Shown here one piece after another: positions 63,272-64,000 of a stretch of 64,000 bases of DNA. Within the stretch, counting starts at the first letter, position 1; every line of letters begins with the position of its first letter. The notes beneath the pieces are model-generated. The model saw only the letters and a list, made by a program, of their open reading frames with translations, was not told the DNA's origin and ran no database searches. Both the position numbers and the translations under genes were made by a program. Source of the DNA: JAMQKA01 sp034521835 (lineage in GTDB: Bacteria > Bacteroidota > Rhodothermia > Balneolales > Balneolaceae); assembly GCA_034521835.1 (NCBI GenBank), contig JAXHMA010000003.1, positions 434,001-498,000 of the forward strand, given 5' to 3'.

Positions 63272-64000
63272 ATGCAAATTTCACTTTTTATTACATGTTT
63301 CAATGACACACTGTTTCCGGATACAGGTAAGGCGATGGTCCGACTTTTTGAACGACTTGGGCATTCCATCAATTTCCCGATGGAGCAGACCTGCTGCGGA
63401 CAAATGCACTACAATACAGGGTACCAGGAGGAGGCCATACCGCTGGTCCGGAAGTTTGTGGATGTTTTTGGCGATGCTGAAGCAGTGGTAGCACCTTCGG
63501 CCTCATGCGTGGCAATGGTACACGAATTTTATACCAAGGTGGCGCAGCGAGCGGAGGATACGGAACTAATCCAACAAGTAGAACAGCTTAAGCCAAGAGT
63601 GTTCGAACTGTCGCAGTTCTTAGTAGATGAACTTGGTGTTGAGGATGTTGGTGCCTACTACCCGCACCGCGTAACCTATCATCCCACCTGTCATTCTTTG
63701 CGGATGCTGAAGGTGGGTGATGCCCCGCAGACCCTGCTTCGCAATGTGCGAGGAATTGATTTGGTGGAGCTGCCCGGGGCAGAAGAATGCTGTGGTTTTG
63801 GAGGTACCTTTGCAATTAAGAACGCTGACACCTCTATGGCGATGCTGGGCGATAAAATTCGCCATATCAAAGAAACCGGAGCAGAAGTCTGCAGCTCAGC
63901 CGACAACTCCTGCCTGATGCATATCGGCGGGGCTTTGCAGCGACAACGCGCTGGTGTTAAAACGGTCCACCTGGCTGAAATACTTGCATCAACAGAAAAT
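63272..64000 (+). CDS. lutA: LutA/LldE-type Fe-S subunit of L-lactate dehydrogenase complex (cut by window edge)
   Basis: The frame from ATG 63272 is open to the last base (243 codons). It encodes a two-domain CCG (cysteine-rich) protein. Domain 1 has ITCFNDTLFPDTGKAMVRLF, QTCCGQMHYNTGY (Cys41-Cys42-Gly) and PSASCVAMV; domain 2 has YHPTCHSLRML, EECCGFGGTF (Cys173-Cys174-Gly) and SSADNSCLMHIGG. This is LutA (YkgE/LldE), which with LutB and LutC oxidises L-lactate to pyruvate. Its place 18 bases after rhamnulokinase shows that lactate from RhaEW is consumed by the same operon; lutB and lutC are expected just outside the window. The last few residues are missing. Confidence 0.92.
   Translation, partial: MQISLFITCFNDTLFPDTGKAMVRLFERLGHSINFPMEQTCCGQMHYNTGYQEEAIPLVRKFVDVFGDAEAVVAPSASCVAMVHEFYTKVAQRAEDTELIQQVEQLKPRVFELSQFLVDELGVEDVGAYYPHRVTYHPTCHSLRMLKVGDAPQTLLRNVRGIDLVELPGAEECCGFGGTFAIKNADTSMAMLGDKIRHIKETGAEVCSSADNSCLMHIGGALQRQRAGVKTVHLAEILASTEN

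Noticed and set aside
1..64000. tRNA, rRNA, prophage or classical defence islands
   Set aside because: I saw no tRNA-like cloverleaf, rRNA segment, integrase, phage structural gene or recognisable defence operon in either strand.

Overview
The window looks like a polysaccharide-utilisation region from a member of the Bacteroidota/Balneolota group (Balneolaceae-like is my best guess). The evidence is three SusC/SusD outer-membrane pairs, three FecI-type ECF sigma / FecR anti-sigma modules, many lipoprotein signal peptides, and SusC N-termini with the GVNVLVKGT carboxypeptidase-regulatory-like domain. Taxonomy is inferred from gene content only.

Layout. 1-1.2 kb: end of an FG-GAP/VCBS protein and a fossil IS982 copy. 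1.2-7.4 kb: SusC1/SusD1, a leftover SusD tail with a second terminator, and a DUF1080 (3-keto-disaccharide hydrolase-like) lipoprotein. 7.6-11.2 kb: ECF sigma 1, a FecR cut by an IS1380 remnant, a SusD fragment and a PL1-like pectate lyase. 11.2-22.9 kb: ECF sigma 2, FecR2, SusC2, SusD2 and three sulfatases. 22.9-24.0 kb: non-coding stretch with diverged repeats, a GC-rich hairpin and a promoter-like block. 24.0-31.3 kb: ECF sigma 3, FecR3, SusC3, SusD3. 31.4-41.2 kb: a mobile-element-rich scrapyard with an intact IS982, a decayed second pectate lyase, three IS remnants, a PA14 fragment, a propeller-cytochrome c gene, a reverse-strand sulfatase and a VOC fragment. 41.4-56.3 kb: sulfatase 5, an FG-GAP protein, an SGNH hydrolase, a PVC-type heme-binding dehydrogenase-like protein, a tandem class II aldolase, a Gfo/Idh/MocA oxidoreductase and a giant ThuA-propeller-PKD-cytochrome c-CBM6 lipoprotein. 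56.4-64 kb: a rhamnose catabolic operon (NCS1-type permease, RhaEW, a 57-residue membrane protein, rhamnose isomerase, rhamnulokinase, LutA).

How it fits together (inference). SusCD pairs import oligosaccharides released by surface pectate lyase and desulfated by five sulfatases. Periplasmic oxidative enzymes (cytochrome c propellers, Gfo/Idh/MocA, DUF1080) may act through C3-keto glycosides. L-rhamnose released inside would be isomerised, phosphorylated and cleaved to DHAP plus lactaldehyde, which is oxidised to lactate and then, through LutA and partners, to pyruvate. That suggests a sulfated, rhamnose-containing uronate polysaccharide as substrate.

Caveat. More than twenty otherwise well-conserved genes carry single-base frameshifts. 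At least six of these sit where a run of three or four G/C appears one base short, which points to long-read consensus error more than to real decay. I call such genes CDS and reserve 'pseudogene' for truncated or clearly degenerate copies.
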